A stretch of 64,000 nucleotides of DNA from JAJNPS01 sp031378845 (GTDB lineage: Bacteria > Pseudomonadota > Alphaproteobacteria > Rhodobacterales > Rhodobacteraceae), in assembly GCA_031378845.1 (NCBI GenBank), contig JANNES010000020.1, positions 248,001-312,000 on the forward strand. The letters run 5' to 3'. Both the position numbers and the translations under genes were made by a program. Below the pieces are notes generated by a model. It saw only the letters and a list, made by a program, of their open reading frames with translations, did no database searches and was not told the DNA's origin. Shown here in pieces: positions 1 through 7,637 of the stretch. The stretch's first letter is position 1. The number at the start of each line of letters is the position of its first letter.

Positions 1-1
1 T

Positions 2-457
2 GAGGTTGCCAATACCTGGCTAGGGGCCACGCGCCTGCAAGTTGCTGCGACCTGCCTTGGGCGCGCAGAGCGCGCGCTGGGCCATGCCATCAGCTACGCC
101 GCCGAACGCAGGCAGTTCGGCCAGCAGATCGGCAAGTTCCAGGGCGTCAGCTTCAAGCTTGCTGATATGGCGACCGAACTGAAGGCTGCCGAACTGCTCA
201 CCTGGGCCGCGGCATGGAAGTTAGATCAGGGCAGCGTGACAGAGGCGGACATGGCCATGGCCAAGCTCAAGGCAAGCGAAGTGCTGGCCATGGTGGCCGA
301 TGAAGCGATCCAGATCCATGGCGGCATGGGCCTGATGGACGACCTGCCATTGGAGCGCATCTGGCGTGACGCGCGCGTGGAGCGGATCTGGGAAGGCACG
401 TCTGAGATCCAGCGCCACATCATCAGCCGCGAACTTTTGCGGGCGGTCGGGGGCTGA
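2..457 (+). CDS. acyl-CoA dehydrogenase, C-terminal part (5' end outside window)
   Basis: The frame is open from the left edge and closes at 457, giving about 151 residues of the C-terminal helical domain of an FAD-dependent acyl-CoA dehydrogenase. Diagnostic are QIHGGMGLMDDLP and RIWEGTSEIQR; the Glu of WEGTSE sits where medium-chain acyl-CoA dehydrogenases carry the catalytic base. The enzyme would introduce the alpha,beta double bond into an acyl-CoA. The ATG at 167 is internal to the domain and is not a start. A CoA ligase and a CaiD-like hydratase follow on the same strand, so the substrate may be gamma-butyrobetainyl-CoA or a similar short acyl-CoA; that is inference from neighbours only. 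Confidence 0.93.
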   Translation, partial: EVANTWLGATRLQVAATCLGRAERALGHAISYAAERRQFGQQIGKFQGVSFKLADMATELKAAELLTWAAAWKLDQGSVTEADMAMAKLKASEVLAMVADEAIQIHGGMGLMDDLPLERIWRDARVERIWEGTSEIQRHIISRELLRAVGG

Positions 458-467
458 AAGGCCGGAT

Positions 468-500
468 GCCTCCGGCGGGGATATTTTCAAACAGAAAAAG
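468..500 (+). repeat. 3'-end element with GCCTCCGGCGGGGATATTT core, copy 1
   Basis: Eleven bases after the dehydrogenase stop lies GCCTCCGGCGGGGATATTTT followed by an AACAGAAAAAG tail. The same core recurs at 7535-7568 just after another stop codon, with an inverted relative at 7577-7606. From memory I associate this style of sequence with gene ends in Rhodobacterales. It may act in 3'-end formation; function unknown. Confidence 0.6.
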
Positions 501-577
501 TAACGGAGCGTTAACCTTGGCTCATCAGACTGCCCTCACGGTACAGGCGGGGACGCCGATGACCGTAACAGGAAAAG

Positions 578-608
578 ACACCTTGCCCCGCAAGCCGGGG
601 CAAGGTGT
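578..608 (+). terminator. 12-bp perfect hairpin, terminator-like
   Basis: ACACCTTGCCCC at 578-589 pairs perfectly with 597-608 around a 7-base loop. It lies between the acyl-CoA dehydrogenase and the CoA ligase. No strong T run follows, so it may instead be a processing or attenuation hairpin that tunes expression inside an operon. Confidence 0.5.
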
Positions 609-704
609 TGATCGACGCTCTGCTCGCTTTTGCTGTTTGCAAGTATCCTCGGGGGACCGGGGGCAGACGGCCCCCGGCGCTTGGCCCCAGACGGGACGCC
701 CTGC

Positions 705-2693
705 ATGACAGACCTCACCCGCCTCTTACGCCCAAAATCCATCGCCGTCCTCGGCGGCGGCTGGGCGGAAAACGTCATCGAGCAATGTGGCAAGATGGGC
801 TTTGAAGGCCCCGTCTGGCCGGTGCATCCGACCAGATCGCGGGTCCGGGGGCTGGTTGCCTACCCGTCGCTGACTGACCTGCCGGGTGTTCCGGATGCAA
901 CCTTTGTGGGCGTCAACCGTTTCGCCACTGTCGAGGTCGTGGCCGGGCTGTCCGCGATGGGCGCGGGCGGGGCGGTCTGCTTTGCCTCTGGCTGGACCGA
1001 GGCGGGCGCGCAGGACCTGCAAGACAAGCTGGTCGCTGCGGCGGGCACGATGCCGATCCTGGGGCCGAACTGCTATGGTGTGATCAACTATCTGGATGGC
1101 GCATTGCTTTGGCCCGATCAGCATGGCGGTCACAGGGTTGATCGCGGCGTGGCGCTGCTGAGCCAGTCCTCCAACATCATCATCAACATGACGATGCAGC
1201 GCCGCGCCCTACCGGTGGCTTATGTAGCCTGCCTTGGCAATGCCGCCGCGGTGGGCCTGGCAGAGCTTGCAGACGCGCTGCTTGCCGATGACCGCGTCAC
1301 TGCCTTGGGCATTTACATCGAGGGGATCGACGATGCGGCAGGCTTTGCAGCCCTTGCCGAGGCCGCGCGGGCGGCGGGCAAGGGCATCGTCTGCATCAAG
1401 TCGGGCAAGACCGAAACATCCCGCATTGCCGCCGCCTCGCATACCGCCTCGCTGGCGGGCGGTGGGGCTGCCTCCAGCGCATTTCTGCGCCAGATCGGTG
1501 TCGCGGAAGTCAACACGCCGTCAGAATTGATCGAGACGCTGAAAATCCTGCATGTGCATGGGCCGGGACTGGGTCGACGATTGTGTTCCTTGTCCTGTTC
1601 GGGTGGCGAGGCGGGGCTGGTCGCCGACCTTGCGGCCCCTTTCGGCTTGCAGTTCCCCGACCCGTCGCCTGCGCAGCGCCTACGCCTGGGTGAAATTCTT
1701 GGACCCATCGTCACCATCGCCAACCCGCTGGATTACCACACCTTCATCTGGGGCGATGGGCCGCGCACGACGGATGTGTTTGCCACCATGCTGGCAGGCT
1801 ATGACGCGGGCATCTTTGTGATCGACCCGCCGCGGGCGGATCGCTGCGACCCTTCCAGCTTTCGGCCCGCACTTGATGCGATTGTGGCGGCACAGCACAT
1901 CGCCGGCAAACCTGCCTTTCCCGTTTCTTCTTTCCCTGAGAATTTTGATGAAGAAGAAGCGGCCAATCTGATCTCTCGGGGCGTTGTCACCCTGATGGGG
2001 CTGGAGACGGCGCTGGTCGCGATCCGGGCGGCGCAGTCCGAGGCGGGATCTTCGGGCTGGCGTCCGGTAGCACCTTTGGCCTTGGATGACGCCCCTATGC
2101 TGGATGAAGCCGCAGCCAAGGTTCTGCTGGCGCGGGTCGGTATTGCCGTGCCCAAGGGGAATGCGGCGACCTCGATTTCGGCGCTATCGACCGTGGATTT
2201 GACCCAGCCTTACGCGCTGAAAGGCCTTGGTTTTATGCACAAGACCGAGGCTGGCGCAGTGCGGCTGGGTTTGCCAACCGTGGCGGGACAGACCGAAATG
2301 CCGGGGGCTGCGGGCTATCTCGTCGAGGAAATGGTGACCGGTTCTGTTGCCGAAGTCCTGATCGGCCTGCGCCGGGACGCTGTCTATGGGATCAGCCTGA
2401 CGCTGGGCATGGGTGGGGTGACCGCAGAGGTCCTGAACGATACCACCACGCTGATCTGGCCTGTGACCGAGGCCGAGGTTTTGGCCGCGATGCAGGGCCT
2501 GCGCCTCTGGCCATTGCTGGACGGCTATCGTGGCCGTCCACGCGCCGATGTGGCGGCGGTGGCGGCTATGGCCGTCCGGCTGGGCACCTGGATGGCCGGT
2601 GATGCGACACTGGCCGAGGTCGAACTCAACCCGGTAATGGTGCGGACAAAGGGCGCGGTTGCCGCGGATGCCCTGATCAGGAGAGCGACATGA
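705..2693 (+). CDS. acetate--CoA ligase family protein (NDP-forming acyl-CoA synthetase)
   Basis: A 662-residue single-chain NDP-forming acyl-CoA synthetase. Order of domains: CoA-binding Rossmann domain (about 1-120, starting LLRPKSIAVLGGG), succinyl-CoA-synthetase-like flavodoxin domains (about 130-400) with the ASHTASLAGG motif carrying the expected phosphohistidine, and a C-terminal ATP-grasp domain (about 430-655) with ALKGLGFMHKTEAGAV. It would activate a carboxylate with ATP and CoA through acyl-phosphate and His-phosphate intermediates. I use the ATG at 705 because the longer frame from 630 adds 25 residues unlike the family. Its stop overlaps the next start by 4 bases (ATGA), so the two genes are translationally coupled. 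Substrate unproven; gamma-butyrobetaine or carnitine fits the neighbours. Confidence 0.88.
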   Translation: MTDLTRLLRPKSIAVLGGGWAENVIEQCGKMGFEGPVWPVHPTRSRVRGLVAYPSLTDLPGVPDATFVGVNRFATVEVVAGLSAMGAGGAVCFASGWTEAGAQDLQDKLVAAAGTMPILGPNCYGVINYLDGALLWPDQHGGHRVDRGVALLSQSSNIIINMTMQRRALPVAYVACLGNAAAVGLAELADALLADDRVTALGIYIEGIDDAAGFAALAEAARAAGKGIVCIKSGKTETSRIAAASHTASLAGGGAASSAFLRQIGVAEVNTPSELIETLKILHVHGPGLGRRLCSLSCSGGEAGLVADLAAPFGLQFPDPSPAQRLRLGEILGPIVTIANPLDYHTFIWGDGPRTTDVFATMLAGYDAGIFVIDPPRADRCDPSSFRPALDAIVAAQHIAGKPAFPVSSFPENFDEEEAANLISRGVVTLMGLETALVAIRAAQSEAGSSGWRPVAPLALDDAPMLDEAAAKVLLARVGIAVPKGNAATSISALSTVDLTQPYALKGLGFMHKTEAGAVRLGLPTVAGQTEMPGAAGYLVEEMVTGSVAEVLIGLRRDAVYGISLTLGMGGVTAEVLNDTTTLIWPVTEAEVLAAMQGLRLWPLLDGYRGRPRADVAAVAAMAVRLGTWMAGDATLAEVELNPVMVRTKGAVAADALIRRAT

Positions 2694-3493
2694 CGACGAT
2701 GCAAATGACGTCCGAAGGCCCCGTCAAGACCCGCCGCGAGGGTGCCGTTCTGGAAGTGACGCTGGACCGGCCCAAAGCCAACGCGATCGACCTCGTGACC
2801 AGCCGAATCATGGGGCTGACCTTTCGGGCATTCCGGGATGATGACTCCCTGAGGATCTGCATCTTGCGGGCGGCGGGCGAGAAATTCTTTTGCCCCGGAT
2901 GGGATCTGAAGGCCGCAGCCGATGGCGATGCCGTTGATGGGGATTACGGGGTGGGCGGCTTTGGCGGCTTGCAGGAGCTGCCCAACCTCAACAAGCCGGT
3001 GATCGCGGCGGTCAACGGGATCTGCTGCGGCGGTGGGCTGGAGCTGGCGCTGTCGGCGGACCTGATCCTGTGTTCGGACAATGCGAGATTTGCGCTGCCG
3101 GAGATCCGGTCGGGCACGGTGGCGGATGCGGCCTCGATCAAGCTGCCCAAGCGGATCCCCTATCATGTCGCGATGGATCTGTTGCTGACGGGGCGCTGGT
3201 TCGATGCCGAGGAGGCGCTGAGGTGGGGGATCGTCAAGGAAATCTGCGCGCCGGAGGAATTGCTGGGCAAGGCCTGGGCGCTGGCCCGGCTGTTGGAATC
3301 GGGACCCCCGCTGGTCTATGCCGCGATCAAGGAAGTGGTGCGCGAGGCAGAGAACATGCGGTTTCAGGACGCGCTCAACCGGGTTTCCAAAAGGTTGCTG
3401 CCGACGGTGGACCGGCTTTATTCTTCGGAGGATCAGCTGGAGGGGGCAAAGGCTTTTGCGGAGAAAAGGGACCCGGTCTGGACGGGAAAGTGA
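2690..3493 (+). CDS. caiD: enoyl-CoA hydratase/isomerase, carnitinyl-CoA dehydratase (CaiD)-like
   Basis: A 267-residue crotonase-fold protein. The oxyanion-hole segments are FFCPGWDLK (67-74) and GICCGGG (110-116). Both acid residues of active hydratases are present, Glu118 in GGGLELAL and Glu138 in LPEIR. Several stretches resemble my memory of E. coli CaiD: LDRPKANAID, GEKFF..GWDLKAAA, NKPVIAAVNG and the tail FAEKRDPVW. CaiD hydrates crotonobetainyl-CoA to carnitinyl-CoA. It overlaps the CoA ligase by 4 bases and closes the apparent dehydrogenase-ligase-hydratase operon. The name is by resemblance; a generic hydratase of the same clade is possible. Confidence 0.8.
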   Translation: MTTMQMTSEGPVKTRREGAVLEVTLDRPKANAIDLVTSRIMGLTFRAFRDDDSLRICILRAAGEKFFCPGWDLKAAADGDAVDGDYGVGGFGGLQELPNLNKPVIAAVNGICCGGGLELALSADLILCSDNARFALPEIRSGTVADAASIKLPKRIPYHVAMDLLLTGRWFDAEEALRWGIVKEICAPEELLGKAWALARLLESGPPLVYAAIKEVVREAENMRFQDALNRVSKRLLPTVDRLYSSEDQLEGAKAFAEKRDPVWTGK

Positions 3494-3866
3494 GAGATGT
3501 CCCGATTCAGGGTATCATTCTTGTGTATTTATATCAGTAGGTTGGATTGGAAATTTTAAGGGGTTGTTAAGGTCTGGGGCCGGACTGCATTTGGCGTCAC
3601 GTCCACGGAACCTACCGTTGCAATCGTGTGCCGTGGCCGCGCACCGCAACGGTTACAGCGCGACTTCGCCTTGAGCCCGATTTTGCCCCTTGCGGGTTTC
3701 GCGGAAGGTCCATCTGTGGCGGCCCATGGCAAGAGGGTTTGCGTCGCGTACAGGCGCAGGCTCTGGTGTTGGCCGACATGGATTGCATCGTGTCGCGTCA
3801 CGTTACGCTGACGAGGATCGCAGACAGGCATTCCGGCAGATCGATCTTGGCAATGAAGGTCGCGCC
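3494..3866. other. intergenic stretch without recognised gene
   Basis: About 370 bases. An AT-richer part near 3515-3570 could hold the 3' end of the upstream operon or a promoter. I see no tRNA, strong hairpin or convincing reading frame; open frames here are short and unlike known proteins. Confidence 0.5.
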
Positions 3867-4391
3867 GTGGTTCTGGCGGGCAACAGCGTGGGATTGGCGC
3901 TGATGCATGTGGAAGACGTGCCGACGATTGTGCGCTGGCACCAGACTCTCGAATTCACCGCAAGAATGGGCACGCCCGGTGAAGTGCACACGCTTGAGAT
4001 GCGCTGGAAGTTCTATGACGTTACCGCGCGGATCCGGCCCGACAGTGCCGCGTTCACGGGAATCGAGCTCGGCACCGGCCGTCTGGTCGGCTTTGGCGGT
4101 CTGTTCGACATCACCCGCGCCATGGCCGCGACCCTGTTCGTGGGGATCGGAGAAGCGGCTGACCGCAACAAGGGCCGGGGCACTGAGGCCAGTCAGCTGC
4201 TCTGCGAGTATGGCTTTTTCTTTCGCGGTTTTCTCAACATCAAGGTCGAAGTCCACGGCTACAATGTCGCCGCAAGATGTGCGTCCGCGCGTCTCGGCTT
4301 CAAGATCGCGGGGCGATCGTGGGGCACAAATCTTCTCGACACTCGTCGATATGACGAGGTCATCTGGGATCTTGTGCACAGCGAATTTTAG
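3867..4391 (+). CDS. GNAT family N-acetyltransferase (RimJ/RimL type)
   Basis: With a GTG start at 3867 the product has 174 residues, the usual size of RimJ/RimL-type acetyltransferases, and begins MVLAGNSVGLALMHVEDVP, matching the first strand and helix of the fold. AAGGT six bases upstream is a good ribosome binding site. The acetyl-CoA segment is around ADRNKGRGTEASQLL, followed by EYGFF and the NVAARCASARLGFK helix typical of this group. A longer in-frame ATG at 3690 would add 59 unfamiliar residues, and the ATG at 3903 would cut off the first strand. The acetyl acceptor cannot be deduced. It converges on the DUF1330 gene. Confidence 0.78.
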   Translation: MVLAGNSVGLALMHVEDVPTIVRWHQTLEFTARMGTPGEVHTLEMRWKFYDVTARIRPDSAAFTGIELGTGRLVGFGGLFDITRAMAATLFVGIGEAADRNKGRGTEASQLLCEYGFFFRGFLNIKVEVHGYNVAARCASARLGFKIAGRSWGTNLLDTRRYDEVIWDLVHSEF

Positions 4392-4525
4392 CCGAAACAC
4401 ATCGCGCGCTTTCACATCCTCCAAAGCCCTGGCGATTGATCGTTGACAGGATCCGTGCCGGCTGCACGACGGATCGCCGTGCAACACGGAGCTGACCTTT
4501 GGTGGTGCCCCCGGCGCATCAATGA

Positions 4526-4852
4526 TCAACCAGCTGGAAGGTAGTCAATCGCGCCGGCAATATCTGTGTCATCGATCACATGAAAGTTGCTGATGCTGCC
4601 CGCCTGACGCGACTTTCCATAAGCCGCGTAATCGGGGTCGGCTGCAAAAGCGCCCAGTGCAGCCCTCGTCGGGAACTCGATCAGCGCGATCAAAGTGCTG
4701 TCTTTCGCGGCACCCTCCACCGTTTCGATGTTGCCACTGCGAGACAGGTACTTGCCGCCGTGTTTGGCGACCAGATGGTGGACGTTGGCAGCATATGCGG
4801 GGACCCAAGCGCCATCCGTGACCTTGATGTCCGCAATCAAGAAAACACTCAT
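4526..4852 (-). CDS. DUF1330 domain-containing protein
   Basis: A 108-residue protein of the dimeric alpha+beta-barrel DUF1330 family. Family features are the start SVFLIADIKVTD, the middle HGGKYLSRSGNIETVEG and the segment ALIEFPTRAALGAFAADPDY. The start at 4852 gives the normal family N terminus; a longer frame adds 27 unrelated residues. Function of the family is unknown, though the fold resembles small monooxygenases. It is divergent from an HxlR regulator, with two palindromes between them, so it is probably the target of that regulator. Confidence 0.88.
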   Translation of the reverse strand: MSVFLIADIKVTDGAWVPAYAANVHHLVAKHGGKYLSRSGNIETVEGAAKDSTLIALIEFPTRAALGAFAADPDYAAYGKSRQAGSISNFHVIDDTDIAGAIDYLPAG

Positions 4853-4934
4853 CGTCTTTCCAATCCGAAAAAGACTGCACGCCCAATGCGTGCAGTTTGT
4901 CGGTGGATCATGCGCGAACCAGGTCTGGCCCATC

Positions 4935-4972
4935 CAGTTCCAGAACTGTATCGCCGGGTTCAGTTTCTGAAC
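4935..4972. promoter_or_regulatory. two adjacent palindromes between DUF1330 and hxlR genes, candidate operators
   Basis: CAGTTCCAGAACTG at 4935-4948 is a perfect palindrome (6+2+6). GTTCAGTTTCTGAAC at 4958-4972 is a second (6+3+6). Both use GTTC/GAAC half-sites and lie between divergent genes, one of which encodes a DNA-binding regulator. This is the expected position for autoregulatory HxlR sites. Confidence 0.5.
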
Positions 4973-5025
4973 TATCTTGAACGTCCCTACGTCTCTAGGA
5001 TCGGTTCAGACAGATGGGGGATCAC

Positions 5026-5718
5026 ATGTCACATGCAGGATACAAGCAGTTCTGTCCGGTCGCGATGGCATCGGAAGTGCTGTGTACGCGCTGGACGATG
5101 GTCTTGATGCGCGAACTGGTCGCCGGCACCACGCGGTTCAATGACTTGCGGCGGGGTGTTCCCAAAATGTCGCCCGCCTTGCTGTCCACACGGCTGAAAG
5201 AGCTGGAACTGGCCGGAGTGGTCGAGCGACGCGCAATGCCGTTTCAAAAGAACGTTTTTGAGTACCACTTGACCGAGGCCGGTCGCGATCTGCGCCAAGT
5301 CGTTGAAGCTGTGGGGTTCTGGGGACAGAAATGGATCGAAAGCAGCGCCTCTTTGCGCAATCTGGACCCATCCTTGTTGATGTGGGACATGCGCCGAAAC
5401 CTTGATCCATCGCCGTTACCGAAACTGCGCACGACGGTTCAGTTTCTGTATCCCGAACTTCCATCGACCAAGAAACTCTGGTGGCTGGTCATTGAGCCAA
5501 ACGGCGAAGTTGACCTGTGCTGGTCGGATCCGGGGTTCGAGGTGGATCTGTTCGTGACAACCGACCTGCGAACAATGACGGCGATCTGGATGGGTCTGAC
5601 AACGATGGATCGCGAGAAGGACAAGTTCGAGCTTTTGGGGTCAAGGCTGGTGGCGTCGACCATGCAGACCTGGCTTGGTCTTAGTCCGTTTGCAAGGCAA
5701 CGAAAGCTGACGGCGTGA
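5026..5718 (+). CDS. HxlR family winged-helix transcriptional regulator
   Basis: A 230-residue regulator. Residues about 8-100 form the HxlR winged helix (FCPVAMASEVLCTRWTMVL, then TTRFNDLRRGVPKMSPALLS and RLKELELAGVVERR). Classical HxlR proteins are only about 110-140 residues; the C-terminal extra domain here (about 110-225, with WWLVIEPNGEVDLCW) resembles the SCP2-like extension of longer members and may bind a ligand. I prefer ATG 5026, which starts MSHAGYKQFC, over ATG 5014. Divergent from the DUF1330 gene. Confidence 0.87.
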   Translation: MSHAGYKQFCPVAMASEVLCTRWTMVLMRELVAGTTRFNDLRRGVPKMSPALLSTRLKELELAGVVERRAMPFQKNVFEYHLTEAGRDLRQVVEAVGFWGQKWIESSASLRNLDPSLLMWDMRRNLDPSPLPKLRTTVQFLYPELPSTKKLWWLVIEPNGEVDLCWSDPGFEVDLFVTTDLRTMTAIWMGLTTMDREKDKFELLGSRLVASTMQTWLGLSPFARQRKLTA

Positions 5719-5906
5719 AGAACGGGCCGCTGGTCGACAACCGCGACGAGATCGGGGCATGCGATGCGAGAATGTGTTGCCAAGCCCCGCCGCATGTCGC
5801 GAGGCTGAGACCCGCCCCCCAAAACCGACACGACCCTGTCGCAAATCATGAAGGTTCTGTGACATCCGGGCGCTAAACAGGCCTGCCCGCGACGTTCAGG
5901 ACCCTT

Positions 5907-7520
5907 ATGCAAGACCCCGACTACATCATCATCGGTGCCGGTTCTGCCGGATGCGTTCTTGCCGAGCGCCTCACGGCGTCTGGCAAACACCGCGTCACGG
6001 TGCTTGAGGCAGGCGGCACGGATCGGCGGTTTTTCGTGAGCATGCCACTGGGCTATGGCAAATTGTTCTACAACCCTGCCGTCAACTGGATGTACCAGAC
6101 CGAGCCTGATCCCGGCTTGAACGGCAACCGGGATTATTGGCCGCGCGGCAAGATCCTGGGCGGGTCGTCCTCGATCAATGCGCTGGTCTACACGCGTGGG
6201 CACCGGGCCGACTACGACGAGTGGGGCGCGACCAATCCCGGTTGGGGCTGGGATGAGGTCCTTTGCGCGTACAAGGCCATCGAGGATACCGAAGCGGGCG
6301 GCGATGCGTGGCGCGGCAAGGGTGGGCCGCTCTTTGTGTCGCAGAACCGCAAGGGCCTGCATCCTCTGGTCGAGGATTACATCGCGGCCTGCGGGCAGGC
6401 GGGGCTGGCCTACAACCCCGACTTCAATGGTGCCGAGCAGGAAGGTGCTGGCACCTATCAGCTGACCGTGCACAAGGCGCGGCGAAACTCGGCGGCGCGG
6501 GCGTTTTTGCGCCCGGCGATGAAGCGGGCGAATCTGCAGGTGATCACGGGTGCGCAGGTGACGCGGGTGATCTTGGAGGGCGGTCGTGCGGTGGGCGTAG
6601 AGTACCGCCGCGATGGGGCGCTGGTCACCTTGCGCTGCAGGGGCGAGGTGATCTTATCGGGGGGGGCGGTCAACTCGCCGCAACTGTTGCAGTTGTCGGG
6701 GATCGGGCCGGGCGGCCTGTTGCACAAGCATGGGATTGCCGTCGCGCTGGATAACTCCAATGTGGGCGACCACCTGAGCGACCATCAGGGCCTGAACTAC
6801 ACCTGGAAGATGAAGGTGCCGACCTATAACGCGATCTTGCGGCCATGGTGGGGCAAGCTCGTGGTCGGCATGCAGTATGTTTTGCTGGGCCAGGGGCCTT
6901 TGGCCAAGTCGATCAACCATGGCGGCGGGTTCTTTCGCACCTCGCCCGAACTTGATCGGCCGAACATGCAGCTTTACATGCAGGCGTTCTCAACGTTGGT
7001 TCCGCGCGTGGGCGAGCGTCCCTTGCTGACGCCGGACCCGTTCAACGGGCTGAGCCTTGGCCTGTCGAACTGCCGCCCGACCAGCCGGGGGAACATCCAG
7101 ATTGCCAGCGCGGATGCCTTTGCGGCCCCGAAGATCACGGCCGGGGTCTATTCCACCAGGCGCGATGTCGAGGAGATGCTGGCCGCGTGCAAATTTCTGC
7201 GCAATATTGCAGCCCAACCCGCCTTTGCCCGACTGGTCGAGGAAGAACTGCGCCCGGGGCCTGCGGTGCGGACGGATGACGAGATCATCGACGATTTCCG
7301 CAACCGTAGTGGCACGGTCTATCACCCGAGCTGCACCTGCCGCATGGGTCCGGATCCATCAAGTTCGGTGGTCGATGCCCGGCTGCGCGTACATGGCGTG
7401 GCAGGATTGCGGGTCATTGATGCGAGCGCCTTTCCCAACCTGATCGCGGGCAATACCAATGCGCCCGCGATGATGATGGGCTGGAAGGGCGCGCAACTGG
7501 TCGCGCAAGACGCGCGCTGA
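5907..7520 (+). CDS. GMC family FAD-dependent oxidoreductase (choline-dehydrogenase-like)
   Basis: A 537-residue glucose-methanol-choline oxidoreductase. The N terminus DYIIIGAGSAGCVLAERL is the FAD dinucleotide-binding motif. PRGKILGGSSSINALVYTRG is the GMC signature. The active-site His is expected at 473 (GTVYHPSCTCRMG), with the second catalytic position in AGNTNAPAMM near 516-519 occupied by Asn. It would oxidise an alcohol to an aldehyde; the substrate is not set by sequence. It is close to choline dehydrogenases in length but lies alone, without betB or betI. Converges on betC, with a long palindrome between the two stops. Confidence 0.9.
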   Translation: MQDPDYIIIGAGSAGCVLAERLTASGKHRVTVLEAGGTDRRFFVSMPLGYGKLFYNPAVNWMYQTEPDPGLNGNRDYWPRGKILGGSSSINALVYTRGHRADYDEWGATNPGWGWDEVLCAYKAIEDTEAGGDAWRGKGGPLFVSQNRKGLHPLVEDYIAACGQAGLAYNPDFNGAEQEGAGTYQLTVHKARRNSAARAFLRPAMKRANLQVITGAQVTRVILEGGRAVGVEYRRDGALVTLRCRGEVILSGGAVNSPQLLQLSGIGPGGLLHKHGIAVALDNSNVGDHLSDHQGLNYTWKMKVPTYNAILRPWWGKLVVGMQYVLLGQGPLAKSINHGGGFFRTSPELDRPNMQLYMQAFSTLVPRVGERPLLTPDPFNGLSLGLSNCRPTSRGNIQIASADAFAAPKITAGVYSTRRDVEEMLAACKFLRNIAAQPAFARLVEEELRPGPAVRTDDEIIDDFRNRSGTVYHPSCTCRMGPDPSSSVVDARLRVHGVAGLRVIDASAFPNLIAGNTNAPAMMMGWKGAQLVAQDAR

Positions 7521-7534
7521 TGCTGGCGGCGGGA

Positions 7535-7606
7535 GCCTCCGGCGGGGATATTTGACGAACAGAAAAGGACGACAATTTTTCTGTTCGTCAAATATCCCCC
7601 GCGGAG
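7535..7606. terminator. long inverted repeat between convergent genes, made of two opposed 3'-end elements
   Basis: Bases 7544-7566 are perfectly complementary to 7577-7599, giving a 23-bp stem with a 10-base loop. The left arm continues the GCCTCCGGCGGGGATATTT core also seen at 468-500; the right arm is a relative of that element facing the other way. Each convergent gene thus has its own copy just after its stop. Likely a bidirectional terminator or 3'-end stabilising structure. Confidence 0.7.
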
Positions 7607-7637
7607 CGTCCTGTGGCGCAAGCGGGCGCGCGTTCGG

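Noticed and set aside
2..3493. DMSP demethylation/cleavage cluster (dmdB-dmdC-dmdD)
   Set aside because: The ligase is NDP-forming, not the AMP-forming DmdB type, and the hydratase resembles CaiD more than DmdD.
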